From contig JAFEMH010000167.1 of assembly GCA_022495995.1 (NCBI GenBank), forward strand, positions 806,001 to 870,000: a DNA stretch of 64,000 bases, written 5' to 3'. Positions 10,946 through 22,196 of the stretch are shown one piece after another. The notes beneath the pieces are model-generated. The model was not told the origin of the DNA. It searched no databases and saw only the letters and a program-made list of their open reading frames with translations. Position 1 is the first letter of the stretch. The number at the start of each line of letters is the position of its first letter. A program made the translations under genes and the position numbers. This stretch comes from Adenophora triphylla var. japonica. Taxonomy: Eukaryota > Streptophyta > Magnoliopsida > Asterales > Campanulaceae.

Positions 10946-12110
10946 TTGTAGACCGGGGTTTTATTCGTCCAAGTGTGTCACCTTGGGGAGCACCTATTTT
11001 GTTTGTTCGGAAGAAGGATGACCTTGAGATTATGCATCGACTATCGTTTGTTGAACCAAGCAACCATCAAGAATAAATACCCTCTTTCGCATATCGATGA
11101 CATGTTTGATCAACTTAAAGGTTCCGTGATATATTCCAAGCTTGATTTGAGAAGCGGATACCATCAGTTGAAGATTAGATCGGATGACATTTCAAAGACA
11201 GCTTTTAGGATGAGATATGGTCACTATGAGTTCATGGTTATGCCTTTCGGGTTGACTAATGCGCCGACCGTATTCATGGATATGATGAACCGTATCTTCA
11301 AGCCGTACCAGGATAGTTTTGTGGTGGTGTTCATAAACGACATCCTTATTTACTCCAAATCCTGGGAAGAGCATGAGAATCACTTGAGGATTGTCTTATC
11401 CCTTCTTCGTGAGAAGCAGTTTTTTGCCAAGTTCAGCAAGTGCGAGTTTTGGCTCGAGCAAATCTCTTTCTTGGGGCACGTGGTGTCAAGTTCGAGGATT
11501 TTCGTAGATCCTTCTAAAATTGAAGTCGTAGTCAATTGGAAGCAACCTTCAACTGTGACAGAGGTTCGTAGCTTTCTTGGTTTGGCGGGGTATTACAGAA
11601 GATTCATTGAGGGTTTTTCTCGAATTGCAACTACGTTGATAAGACTGACTCGGAAGGATATACCTTTTGAGTGGGATTCAAAGTGTGAAGCAAGTTTTGT
11701 TGAGTTGAAGAAGAGGTTGACATCAGCTCCAGTTCTTACCCTTCTGGAGGGTTGCGAGAATTTTGTCATCTTCAGTGATGCCTCGAAGGAAGGATTGGGA
11801 TGTGTTTTAATGCAAAGTGGAAAAGTGATTGCGTATGCCTCTCGGAAGTTATCACCGGCGTAACAGAACTACCCTACCCATGACATGGAATTGGCTGCGA
11901 TTGTGTTTGCGTTGCATAAGTGGAAGCACTATTTTTATGGGGCGAGATTTGAGATTTTTACAGATCACAAAAGCTTGAAGTATTTGTTTACTCAGAAGAA
12001 GTTGAATAATCGGCAAAGAAGATGGTTAGAGTTATTGAAGGATTATGATTGTGTGATTTCGTATCATCCGGGGAAAGCAAATGTAGTTGCGGATGCGATT
12101 AGCCGAAAGG
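10946..12110 (+). pseudogene. pol: G2 reverse transcriptase and Ty3 RNase H
   Basis: RT starts after a 1-base loss near 10948; a 2-base loss near 11018 restores the frame, so about 70 bases are read out of frame. Conserved blocks are [51 protein letters not shown] and the catalytic motif, which reads [10 protein letters not shown]. The first aspartate of the usual F-x-D-D pair is asparagine, so polymerase activity should be lost. RNase H blocks are [13 protein letters not shown], then a TAA at 11861, [17 protein letters not shown] and [13 protein letters not shown]. Only one RNase H domain is present, unlike the Tat elements here. Confidence 0.9.
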
Positions 12111-13110
12111 CTTATTTGTCAACTTTGAGTTCCCGAGAGTTAAGAAGTGAGATAATATTTGTGAATGTCCGAGCAGTTCCTACCTTGTATGGAGATTTGA
12201 TGGAAGCTCAACAAAGTGATCCGGAGTTGAAGAAAATTTTGGGGCAAGTGCAAGATAGAAAAGTCGGGGAATTTGCATTGAATAGAGATGGAGTTTTGAC
12301 TTTTCAAGGCAGAATTTGTGTTCCTTCATCACCGGAGATCAAAAAGCGTGTGTTAGAGGATGGCCACAAATCTAAGTTTGCTATTCATTCGGGTAGTACG
12401 AAGATGTACCAAGATTTGAAATGAGGTAATTGGTGGAATGGGATGAAGAGAGAAATAGCGGATTTTGTATCTAAATGTTTCACTTGTTAATTAATCAAGG
12501 CCGAGCATCAGATACCGGCGGGGCTACTTCAACAATTAGATATTCCGGAGTGGAAATGGGAAGGAATTTCGATGGATTTTGTGACCGGTTTGCCTCCTAC
12601 CGCAAAGAAGATGGATGCTATTTGGGTTATCGTTGATAGATTGACAAAGTCGGCTCATTTTCTACCTGTGTCAACTAAGTACTCGATGGAGAGGTTAGCT
12701 CAACTATATATGCGAGAGATTGTTAAACTTCACGGAGTTCCAGTTAGTATTGTTTCCGATAGAGATCCGAGATTCACTTCTAGATTTTGGAAGGCATTGC
12801 ATGATGCTTTGGGGTCTAAGTTGAGTTTTAGCACGACGTTTCATCCGCAAACAGATGGGCAGACAGAGAGAACCATTCAGATACTGGAGGATATGTTGCG
12901 GGCTTGTGTGATGGATTTTTAGTTGTCTTGGGAAGATCACCTACCGTTGGTTGAGTTTGCTTACAACAACAGCTACCAGTCTAGCATCGAGATGGCCCCA
13001 TATGAGGCATTGTATGGTAGAAAGTGCAGATCTCCAATGTGTTGGGAGGAGGTTGGTGAAGCTAAGCTATGGGGTCCGGATTTGGTTAGAATTCAACGGA
13101 GAAAATCAAT
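12111..13110 (+). pseudogene. pol: G2 integrase (zinc-binding and catalytic core)
   Basis: The H-H-C-C finger is present ([19 protein letters not shown] ... FVSKCFTC), with TGA at 12422 and TAA at 12487 inside it. The catalytic core reads MDFVTGLPP (first Asp), [12 protein letters not shown] (second Asp) and [13 protein letters not shown] (Glu), so the D,D-E set is intact. A TAG at 12920 follows (MDF*LSWEDHL). The core inserts element DNA into the genome. A frame change near 13100 passes the reading to the C-terminal block. Confidence 0.9.
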
Positions 13111-13629
13111 GTGATCCGAGATAGGTTGAAGACGGCTCAGAGTAGGCAGAAAAGCTACGCCGACAATAGAAGACGAGACTTATCTTTTCAAGTTGGTGAC
13201 TTAGTGTTCTTGAAGATCTCTCCGAGGACTGGGATTAAAAGGTTTGGGAATAAAGGGAAATTAGCTCCAAGATTTGTTGGTCCGTTTGAGATTTTAGAAA
13301 AGATTGGGGAATTGGCTTATTGGTTAGCGTTGCCTCCATCCTTTTCATTGCTTCATGACGTATTTCATGTTTTTATGTTGAGGAAATATTGCCACGATCC
13401 CTCCCATGTTTTGAGTTCTCCTCCCGAAGAGATTCAAGAGGATATGTCATATGTTGAGGAACCGTTGAGGGTCTTGGAGTTTCAAGTTAAGGAAATGAGA
13501 ACTAAGAGCATCCCGGTAGTGAAAATCCTATGGAAGAATCATACAATCAAGGAAGCAACGTGGGAGCTAGAGTCGGAGATGAGAGAAAAATACCCTTTGT
13601 TGTTTGAGCGTGCAAGTAAGTTCATTTAA
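13111..13629 (+). pseudogene. pol: G2 integrase C-terminus with chromodomain
   Basis: 172 codons without stops. The first half has the GPY-type integrase C-terminal region: FQVGDLVFLKISP, GKLAPRFVGPFEIL, PSFSLLHDVFHVFMLRKY. The end carries a chromodomain: VEEPLRVLEFQVKEMR, IPVVKILWKNHTIKEATWE. In chromoviruses this module binds modified histone tails and steers integration to heterochromatin. It lies one frame away from the integrase core because of the shift near 13100. Confidence 0.9.
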
Positions 13630-13650
13630 AATTCGGGGCGAATTTTCTTT

Positions 13651-13663
13651 AAAGGGGAGTGAG
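13651..13663 (+). other. G2 polypurine tract
   Basis: AAAGGGGAGTGAG ends exactly at the first base of the 3' LTR. Confidence 0.8.
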
Positions 13664-14684
13664 TGTCACGACCCTAATATTAGGCACCATTTTAGCACAA
13701 GTTGAGCACGTGGGGTTGGGGTCATAGGATATCATTTTATGCTATTTGTTAGCTTTATGTGTTCATTTCTATACTTTGATGATTTATGTGAAGTTAGGAT
13801 GGTTATGAATTACCTTATATGAATTAGGGTGATAATGAAATTTAGTTAATAATTTAGGGTCTAAATTGAATAAATGTGAAAGGTTATAGTGAGATAATAA
13901 TATTTGAATTTTTAAATATTAAGATGGAAAGTGTGAGGTGCTTGAGTGTAATAGTGATAAGTAAAGGGTGTTAGTTGTGTTAGTGTAACCATTAGAGGAG
14001 CTTTAGTGAAACCTTGCTTGTTTATCCATGGAATTAACAAAGGAAAACTTCATTTTCATTTCCTCAGTATTTTCTTCTTCACCAAAACCTCCATGGAAGC
14101 CAAACCCTAGCTTTCTCTTCCAAAAATTCTAGCCACTTCATTTCCTTGTCGTTTTCAAATCCGTTCGTATATTATTGTTCGTGGCGTCGAGGGGAGCGCA
14201 TCTATCCGGAAAATAATTATTTATTTTCGCATTATTCCGGCAAGTTATTATGACTTCCTTCCAAAAATTGTTCATTCCATGATTATTGTTGTTATTGGTG
14301 TTGTATAAATTAGTTTTGGTATTTTTGGTATATGTTTCTTTGAGCTAAAATGATACTTGAATGGGTTTAAATGTACTTGGTGAGGGTCTTGGGGCATGAG
14401 TGTAAAGGATAGTATTAAATTGGAGCTAAATGTTGAAGAAATGGTTATAGGTATGTGCATGGATAATTAGCCTTGTTTCTTGAGTTAAAATGGTTGGGAA
14501 ATGTTGATGGTACCTTATACTTGGGTTGAATTGGGTATGGAAGGGTTTGGTATGTTTTTCCTGATGTTTAGTACCTGTTTTGGTATCTTAGAAACAGAGG
14601 AAAATTGTAAACAACACTTGGTTTTGGGCTTTTGCTGATGTTCTGATTCTGCTGCTGATTTTTGGACTTGGCACGAGTCATGCC
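13664..14684 (+). repeat. G2 3' LTR, first part (1,021 bp)
   Basis: Begins TGTCACGACCC like the 5' LTR and matches 6756 onward almost base for base. It ends at the insertion point of A, whose target duplication ATGCC is 14680-14684. The LTR resumes at 34203. Confidence 0.93.
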
Positions 14685-15243
14685 TGTTATGGGTAAAATT
14701 CAGGATTGCTACGTCTTGAGTTTTTATCAGCATGACAGCATCTTCACTCTCGAAGGCAAGGTAAAAATTATTTACTTAAATTCTGTTATATTTTAAATAC
14801 ATGGATAAAAAGTACGTGGGAAAAACGTGTCCAACAGACTCCTTTCAACGGCTTGGAAGACTAGGTCAAGATGAAGATAACTCACCGAAATTATAGGGAG
14901 TTTGTTAGGCTTTTATCTTTTTGTTATTTTATTTCTTATTTATAAGCTTATGGCTGGAAACGAAAACACAAGAACACACGCATTACACTCACACAGCTAA
15001 AAAATACTTTGTAATCCGCCATAGCTTTCTGCTTTGTAATTCATTATTAATAGAATTGTTTGGGAAGGTAGGTGCTCATAATCACCTCTCGAGGTTTTGT
15101 GCCGGCGAGATAGTTATCTCAAGGGTTTTCCTCGTTACATGATCGAGCCATCTTGATTATATTGTTGCACTAATTATATTCCATTGCACCCTCCTTAGCT
15201 TCATTTCAATTCTTATCATTATTGAATGTTTTTAGCCAAAACA
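14685..15243 (+). repeat. A 5' LTR (559 bp)
   Basis: Starts TGTTATGGGTAAAATTC and ends AGCCAAAACA. The 3' copy is 25 bases longer, mainly from an extra ATTAATT-rich segment. TATAAG at 14941-14946 is a possible TATA. Confidence 0.95.
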
Positions 15244-15246
15244 GTT

Positions 15247-15263
15247 TGGTGCCCACCGAGGGG
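15247..15263 (+). other. A primer binding site
   Basis: TGGTGCCCACCGAGGGG lies three bases after the LTR. B has the same site with TGGCGCC at its start. The opening TGG pairs with a tRNA CCA end; the tRNA species was not assigned. Confidence 0.75.
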
Positions 15264-15304
15264 CCATTGGTTTTTTAATTGGTTCAAATTTTTACGTTTC
15301 TACC

Positions 15305-16742
15305 ATGTCTACCCAACATTTGACTTCCGCCGTCACCAAAACCCTTCCTAGCAGTGTGAATCCTCAAACCAGTAATCGGTCGACAACCGGAGGCCAAGAA
15401 ACATTGCCTCCTCCTCCTCCTGTGAATTCCAACAAAAAGCAGATGTCACCATCTCCTGATCTTGAGATAAAGAGCATGCCGATGCAGATGAATAATCAGC
15501 TTGATCGTTAACAGAATAGCACCTCCTTGATAGCTGAAAGCTTGATCAAGGTGCAGAAAGATCAGGAATTACTCTCTAAAAGAATGGATGCTGTCTCTCC
15601 TTACCATCCTAGAGTTCTTGATTTCAACATTGGGGACAGCTCTCAAACTTTCAACGAATTCATTCCAATGGCTTCATCTGTCAGGATGTCGACATCTTCC
15701 CCTCCCATTACGACCTCTGTGGCGATGTCGACACCCTTAGCCAGCTGTGCCTTCAGGATGACTTTTCCAGAAGGGCCTATCTTCACTAATAGCACCATTC
15801 TGACATCCTCTATAGATAATGTTAATCCTTTCATTAATTTCAATACTAGTTCTGCTTTAGATAATACTACTCGTACCACTAACCCTTTTGCAGGAACCTA
15901 CATTGCGAATCAGCTTCAGGAATTGAGAGATATGATCATGAATGTGCCTGGTGTCACCCCACCTATCCAACAAGTCTCCCCAACATGTTACAATCAATCT
16001 CGCTTTACTCCAGCAATTGCACATGTTGACATCCCGAAAGGATTCAGCGTTCCTGCCATGAAATTGTATGATGGAAGTTCTGATCCTGAGGAGCATGTCG
16101 CCCACTACCAAGAAAAAATGGAGATTGTTCGCATCCCGCTCCAGTTTCGTGAGGCCTATTTGTGTTGAGGGTTCGGTTCAGCGTTGGTAGGACCGGCATT
16201 GAAGTGGCTGATCCATCAACCTCCTGGTTCTATTGGATCGTTTGCTCAGCTTGTCAACTTCTTCAACAATCAATTTTCTTGCAGCCGGCAATTTGAAAAG
16301 CTAACCAGTGATCTTTATCATATCACTCAGTAAACTAATGAAGCATTAAAAGACTTTGTTAACAGGTTTAATAAAGAAGTCTTGGAGATCCCCAACCTAG
16401 ACATGGCAACAGCTGCAGAAGCTTTCAAAATGGGCTTGAAGAAGGATTCCCCTTACTATGAGGATCTGGTGATGAACCCGTGCAAGAAAATGGAAGATAT
16501 CCGAAATCGGGCCCTAAGATTTATCAGCCGAAGAGGACAAGATGCGAATCCAAGAATCCTGACAAAGCTTCAACATATGACCATCCTGACAGGAAGATAG
16601 ATTCATCTCATCAAAAGCAGAGTAGATCTAGACCATACCACAAAAATGACCATAACAAAGTCAATTATGTGGAAGATGATGGAGATGATGATGATATTGA
16701 ATCTCCTAAAATTTCTGATTATTTGTTGATGTTTCAGGTATT
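15305..16742 (+). pseudogene. gag: A gag
   Basis: ATG 15305 (MSTQHLTS) aligns with the gag start of B (MSAPTNVS). An N-terminal proline/serine-rich tail (GGQETLPPPPPVNSNKK) comes first. The core has IPKGFSVPAMKLYDGSSDPE, HVAHYQEKMEIVRIPLQFRE, FGSALVGPALKWLI and ALKDFVNRFNKEV. In-frame stops occur at about 15509 (CGT TAA), 16166 (TGT TGA) and 16331 (CAG TAA). A frame change near 16525 passes the reading to a lysine- and aspartate-rich segment ending near 16740. B carries the same gag with different lesions, so the joint architecture is well supported. Confidence 0.9.
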
Positions 16743-17565
16743 TTGTGTACAATGAGCAATCTCGGAGATAAAGCAAGGTGGCCTCGAAAGACTGACAAGT
16801 CATCCGGCTGGAAGGACAAATCCAAATGGTGCGCCTATCATGATGATTTTGGACATCTTACCGAAGATTGCATCGCCTTGAGGAAAGATATTAGTTACCT
16901 ATTGTCTAAGGGACATCTTAAAGAGCTCCTTGGGAACCGCAAGACCAAGATGGAGAACAAAGAACCCGTTGCAACCAGACCACCATCTCCTCCACCGGTA
17001 ACAAAGGTAATTAATGTTATTATTGGTGGTTCTGATATTTGTGGTACTTCTTATTCTGCAGCTAAGAGATTCGCTAAGCAAGCTAAGGATGAGAAACCTG
17101 AGAGATCCTCCAAGATGTCACAGCTCACATCTCAAGATGTCATCTCCTTCGAAGAAAGTGATCGGGACAATGTTATGGATCCACATCATGATGCCTTGGT
17201 CGTTGCACTTCAGATAGCCAACTGCAAGGTCAGACGTATCCTAATAGATGGGGGCAGCTCTGTGAATCTCATCATGCTGGATGCTCTGAAGGAAATGATG
17301 ATCCCGGAAGACAGCAGTGTGAAAAGGACCTCGGTGCTCATGGGTTTTAGTGGAGAAATTCTGTGTAATTGATAGTTCAACTTGTTATAATGTAATCCTG
17401 GGAAGACCGTGGATCCATGGGATGAAGGGTGTACCATCCACCTATCATCAATGTGTCAAGATGCCGACACCTTGGGGTGTTGTCAAGGTTTACAGTGATC
17501 AACAGTCAGCTAAAGAATGTTACATGACTTCCATGAAGGCGTCAACAACCCCTAAGATGGCATAG
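16743..17565 (+). pseudogene. pol: A gag zinc knuckle and protease
   Basis: GDKARWPRKTDKSSGW precedes a knuckle KWCAYHDDFGHLTEDC (C-x2-H-x4-H-x4-C), near 16828-16875. The protease active-site block is RRILIDGGSSVNLIML near 17230-17280, a D-G-G form common in this lineage. About 68 bases are then missing relative to B (at about 17358), removing the segment before VIDSSTCYNVILGRPWIHG and shifting the frame. STYHQCVKMPTPWG follows. A TAG ends the stretch at 17563-17565. The protease would process Gag-Pol in the particle. Confidence 0.88.
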
Positions 17566-19070
17566 CAAGTACAGAGAAAGGCCCGTGAGGTTCTGGAGGC
17601 GAAGGAACATGATTTGAAAGAGATACTCTTAGACCCCTCAAACCCAGATCTCAAAGTGCTGGTTGGCCAAGATGTTCCAGCGGAAATAGAAGAAGACCTT
17701 ATTAACCTCTTGCAGGGCAGGCTTAGAAGCTTCGCATGGAAACATGAAGATATGACAGGCATCAGTAATAATGTAATCACCCACAAACTCAACATCGATC
17801 CATCTTTCAGACCGATCCACCAAAAGAGAAGAAAGTTTGCACAGGAAAGGAATATTATCATTCAAGAAGAAGTGGATAGACTACTCAAAGCTAAGATGAT
17901 CAGAGAGGTCGAATATCCAAGATGGCTAGCAAATGTGGTGGTAGTAGAAAAAAAGAATGGAAAATGGAGAGTTTGCGTTGACTTCACAGACTTAAAGAAA
18001 GCTTGTCCCAAAGATCCTTTTCCCTTGCCACACATTGATACTCTGGTAGATGCTACTTTTGGGCATGAAGTGTTGACTTTCCTGGATGCATCTTCAAGAT
18101 TCCAGCAAATCCAGATGGAGCCATCCGATCAAGAAGATACCGCCTTCATCACCCCAACAGGTATCTATTGTTACATTGCAATGCCTTTTGGACTAAGAAA
18201 TGCAGGTGCTACATACCAGAGGCTAGTCAACATGATGTTCAAGGAGCAGATTGGGGACACTATGGAGGTATACATTGACGATATGGTGATAAAGTCAAAG
18301 AAAGCTGAAAATCATGTTCGAGATCTTGCTCAAGCATTCAACATCCTAGACAAGTTCAACATGAAGCTGAATCCAGCAAAGTGTAGTTTTGGCATGAAGT
18401 TCGGGAAATTCTTGGGCTACATGGTGACACAAAGAGGGATAGAGGCAAGTCCAGAACAAATAAAAGACATCATCAATCTAACATCACCCAAATCCATAAA
18501 AGATGTTCAAAGATTGACAGGGAAGGTGGCAGCATTGAATCGATTCATCTCAAAATCCTCAGACAGATGCAAGCCGTTCTATGACATCTTAAAGAAGAAT
18601 TCTAGGTTCGAATGGACTGATAAGCATGAACAAGCCTTTCAAGATTTGAAGTTGTACCTGTCAACACCTCCCCTTCTTTCAAAGCCTCAAGAAGGTGAGC
18701 CATTGTGTGTCTACTTAGCTGTCTTCGAAACCTGAGCTAGTGCCGTCTGATCCGTGATCAAGATGGCATCCAGCAGCCAATATACTATGTAAGTAAAACA
18801 TTGCTCGATGCGGAAACCAGGTATTCACACCTTGAAAAATTAATATTAGCTTTAATTTCTGCTTCTATTAAGTTAAGGCATTATTTTGAAACTCATGTTA
18901 TTATCATTCGTACTAACTATCCAATAAAAAGTGTCATGAGAAAACCAGAAATGTCAGGAAGGATGGCCAAGTGGTCCGTTCAGTTGAGCACTTATGACAT
19001 CAAATATGAGCCTAGAACAACAATAAAATCACAAGCACTTGCAGATTTTGTGGCAGACTTTAGTCCAAGT
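17566..19070 (+). pseudogene. pol: A reverse transcriptase and first RNase H
   Basis: The frame is uninterrupted to 18735. Blocks are FAWKHEDMTGI, EYPRWLANVVVVEKKNGKW, VCVDFTDLKKACPKDPFPLP, LTFLDASSRFQQIQM, YCYIAMPFGLRNAGATYQR and the catalytic YIDDMVIKSKK, all complete. Thumb/connection: LNPAKCSFGMKFGKFLGYMV and VQRLTGKVAALNRFIS. The first RNase H is cut by TGA at 18733 and a shift, then resumes as QPIYYVSKTLLDAETRYSHL, LRHYFETHVIIIRTNYPIK and ALADFVADF. This is the Ty3-type RNase H, which often lacks some catalytic residues in dual-RNase H elements. Confidence 0.92.
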
Positions 19071-19540
19071 ATGCAACCAAAAGTAGAACTTGAAGTCCAA
19101 CAACTCCAAGATGGGGACACCTTGAGGATGTGGACTCTATTCACAGATGGTGCTTCTAATATGAGGGGCACAGGGCTAGGTGTTGTCCTAAAGTCACCAC
19201 AAGGGGACATCATACCCCAGGCCATTAGTTGTGATTTTAAAGCCACCAATAATGAGGCAGAATACGAAGCCTTAATCGTGGGCCTATCCGTGGCTCTAGA
19301 CATGAACATCAAAGCGATACAGGTATATAGTGATTCATTATTACTTGTAAATCATTTTAACGGTTCCTAAGCAGCAAAAAATGCCAAGATGACAGCTTAT
19401 TTGGGCATTGTGAAGATTTTGGCAAGCAAATTTCAAATATTCTCTTTTGAACAAATACCTCGAGAAGAGAACTCTCAAGCAGATGCATTGGCAAATCTTG
19501 GATCAGCTTTCAAGAGTTTGTCTCAGACCAATATCCCAAT
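19071..19540 (+). pseudogene. pol: A second, archaeal-like RNase H
   Basis: WTLFTDGASNMRGTGLGVVL carries the first Asp. TNNEAEYEALIVGLSVAL carries the Glu, and VYSDSLLLVNHFNGS the second Asp. A TAA interrupts at 19368-19370. REENSQADALANLGSAF carries the last Asp. All four catalytic positions are present. A second RNase H of this kind downstream of the Ty3 RNase H is the known mark of Tat-lineage elements, and removes the RNA strand after reverse transcription. Confidence 0.88.
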
Positions 19541-20859
19541 CATACATGTTAACATCCCTGCTGTGGAAAGGTTAGAACTATTCTGTATAGATGACGACAT
19601 CCCTGATAGTCAGATGCAGATATCTTGGACGACGCCAATAATCAAATATCTTCAAGATGGTACTATCCCTGATGAGGAAAAGAATGCTAGAGCATTCAGG
19701 GTAAAAATTTCAAGATTTATATTAATAGATAATGTGCTATTTAAAAAATCATTTGCAGGCCCATATTTGAGATGTCTCGAAGCCGACCAAGCTAAGGAAG
19801 TCCTAAGAGAATTACATGAAGGATCATGTGGTAACCATTCTGGGGCAGAAGCTTATATACAAAAGCTCTGAGAATGGGTTATTACTGGCCAACAATGCGA
19901 CAAGATGCTGCCATCTTTGCCAAGAATTGTGATTCCTGCCAGAGGCATGGAGACATCTTGCATCAGCCCGCAGAATTGCTTCATCCAATCCTCTCTACTT
20001 GGCCGTTCATGAGATGGGGAATGGGTATAATGGGAAAATTGCCTAAAGCTCCTGGGGGAAAAGTTTTCTTGCTTGCTATGACTAATTATTTCTCTAAATG
20101 GGTTGAGGCTGAATCCTATGTGCAAGTTCGTGATAAGGAAGTCATATCCTTCATTAAGAGAAATATATTTAGTAGGTTTGGCATCCCATCTGAAATAATA
20201 TGTGACAACGGCTCTCAATTCATCATCAAGAAGACACAAGATTTTCTTGCTGGGTGGGGAGTTAAGATGGTGACATCTTCACCTGTTCATCCTCAAGCTA
20301 ATGGCCAGGCAGAATCAAGCAATAAAATAATCATCAATAATCTGAAGAAGAGGCTAGATCAAAAGAAATGAAGATGGGCAGAAGAGCTTCCCTTTGTCCT
20401 TTGGGCAGATAGAACCACACCAAAAAATGCGACAGGCCAAACCCCCTATTCCTTAGTGTTTGGAGCAGAAGCGGTCATCCCGACAGAAATTGTCGTCCCC
20501 AGTGCCAGGCTCAAGATGTTGACACCAGAGCAAAATGATGCCAACCTGAGTCATGATCTAGATACCATTGACGAACTAAGGGACCTTGCTAAGATCAGGA
20601 TAGCAGCATATCAGCAGAAGATTGCAAGATCCTACAACAAGAATGTTAGATTGCAAAAATTTCAAGTTGGTGATTTAGTGCTACGGAAGGTATTTCAGAA
20701 TACAAGAGAACCCATGCTGGAAAGATGGCTCCCAAATGGGAAGGTCCATACCTAGTGGATGCTGAAGCAGGCAAAGGTTCCTATTGGCTATCGACTCTAG
20801 AAGGAGCAAGGATTCCCAGAAGCTGGAACGCGATCCATCTCAAAACCTACTTTATGTAA
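19541..20859 (+). pseudogene. pol: A integrase
   Basis: PIIKYLQDGTIPDEEKNA is the pre-integrase linker. The H-H-C-C finger spans LREL-H-EGSCGN-H to NCDSCQRHG, with a TGA and frame change at about 19870. The catalytic core reads [15 protein letters not shown]: the first catalytic Asp, present as WGMDIVGK in B, is Gly here. ICDNGSQF and NGQAESSNK carry the second Asp and the Glu. A TGA at about 20369 and a shift near 20735 break the C-terminal part, which ends with RSWNAIHLKTYFM and TAA at 20857-20859. The copy cannot make a working integrase. Confidence 0.9.
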
Positions 20860-21524
20860 GTTTACATGATTATTTTACAATGCAAATAAAACCAAGGTAT
20901 GATCTTTACCATCCTAAATTCAATAAAAGTACTTGTTTCCATTTTTATTCAATTTCTGGAATAATTACTGACTTAAGCATCGGAGGGGCGTTAGCTAAGC
21001 TAACGCCCACCCCTAACATGTTTCTGTCTTGCAAGGAAACAAGAAGCATCAGAATAAAACTCATTGGTCAACTAAGATGTAAGCATCTCCCCAAGAATTT
21101 AACGTCTTATATATGGTACGGACTATTTCTCAATCTTTGTTTTAAAAAGTGTGTTTTTATTCTTTTCTTTTAATAAAATGTGACATCAGAAAAGATGTCG
21201 AAGTCTTTCATTAACTTGTTATTTTGCAAGAAGTTGGCACCTTAAACTGGAAATCTCCAAATTCAGTCCAAATCCTCGTGAAAACAACCGTTTTGAGACT
21301 GGCCATCTCACTTCCGTTTAAGGTACTTAATCCCTTCAAAGGTTTAAAGAAATTTCTTTCTTTCACCGCATTAAGGTTTAAACACCTCGCCTAGAGCGCA
21401 CGATGTCAACCTTGATTGAGGTGTGTGGTGGGCCCGTATGTTTAATATATACGAATTACCCATCACCACTCAATCAATGTGTTAGACCCTAAGATCTTTA
21501 CAATTGGTTATGACACTTACGTGT
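20860..21524 (+). other. A 3' region up to the B insertion
   Basis: Non-coding. It contains a stretch (about 21280-21500) conserved in B at about 28030-28240, including GACTGGCCATCTC and GAGGTGTG. The conservation of a non-coding block downstream of pol between A and B suggests a shared RNA or DNA function. The B target duplication CGTGT is 21520-21524. Confidence 0.7.
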
Positions 21525-22129
21525 TGTTGTGGGCATTTTTCAACATGGCGACATCTTCAATTGATCCTGCATATCGAGATGTCATTACACTGTAAGTATT
21601 GTTTTAATATTTACTTGTCCAATATTTCCTAATATTATTATTCTTATTTTTCAGTAATTAAGAGAGGAATGCGGAAACAACCTTCAAGCACGTTCAACAG
21701 ACCTTCAAACGGCTAGGGCGACTTGGTCTCACGGAGGTTGAAAAGATAAACCACAATGCCGAGATTGTAGGAACCATATTTGACTCTTTCTTAGTTACTT
21801 GTATTTAAGGGGAAATGGAGACGGAAAATGACACTCATGCTCATACGCACACACTTTACACACAAACTCTTGTAATCCTCTCCATTATCTTCCGAAGTTG
21901 TAATTGTGATCATTATAGTGGAACCTTTAAGGTTGGAGACCTAACTCCCGGGGTTTTTCCAAAGAGGTTATCACCTCCAAGGTTTTCCTCGTTAACAAAT
22001 CGCGTTGTCATTGTCTCGTTTTTCATTTTCTTGTTCCATATAATCGAATTCCATAGTTCCCTCCTTATTATTCAATCCACACACTAAACATAGTTAAGAT
22101 TCTACTCTATTGTTTTTTCTACCAAAACA
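21525..22129 (+). repeat. B 5' LTR (605 bp)
   Basis: TGTTGTGGGC...CTACCAAAACA. Against the 3' LTR there are roughly ten differences in the first 80 bases but only about three in the remaining 520. Confidence 0.96.
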
Positions 22130-22132
22130 ATT

Positions 22133-22149
22133 TGGCGCCCACCGAGGGG
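22133..22149 (+). other. B primer binding site
   Basis: TGGCGCCCACCGAGGGG, three bases after the LTR end, at the same offset as in A. Confidence 0.78.
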
Positions 22150-22196
22150 CCTCGTGGTTTATCGGTTATTTGAAACATTTCCTAATCGAATTCACT

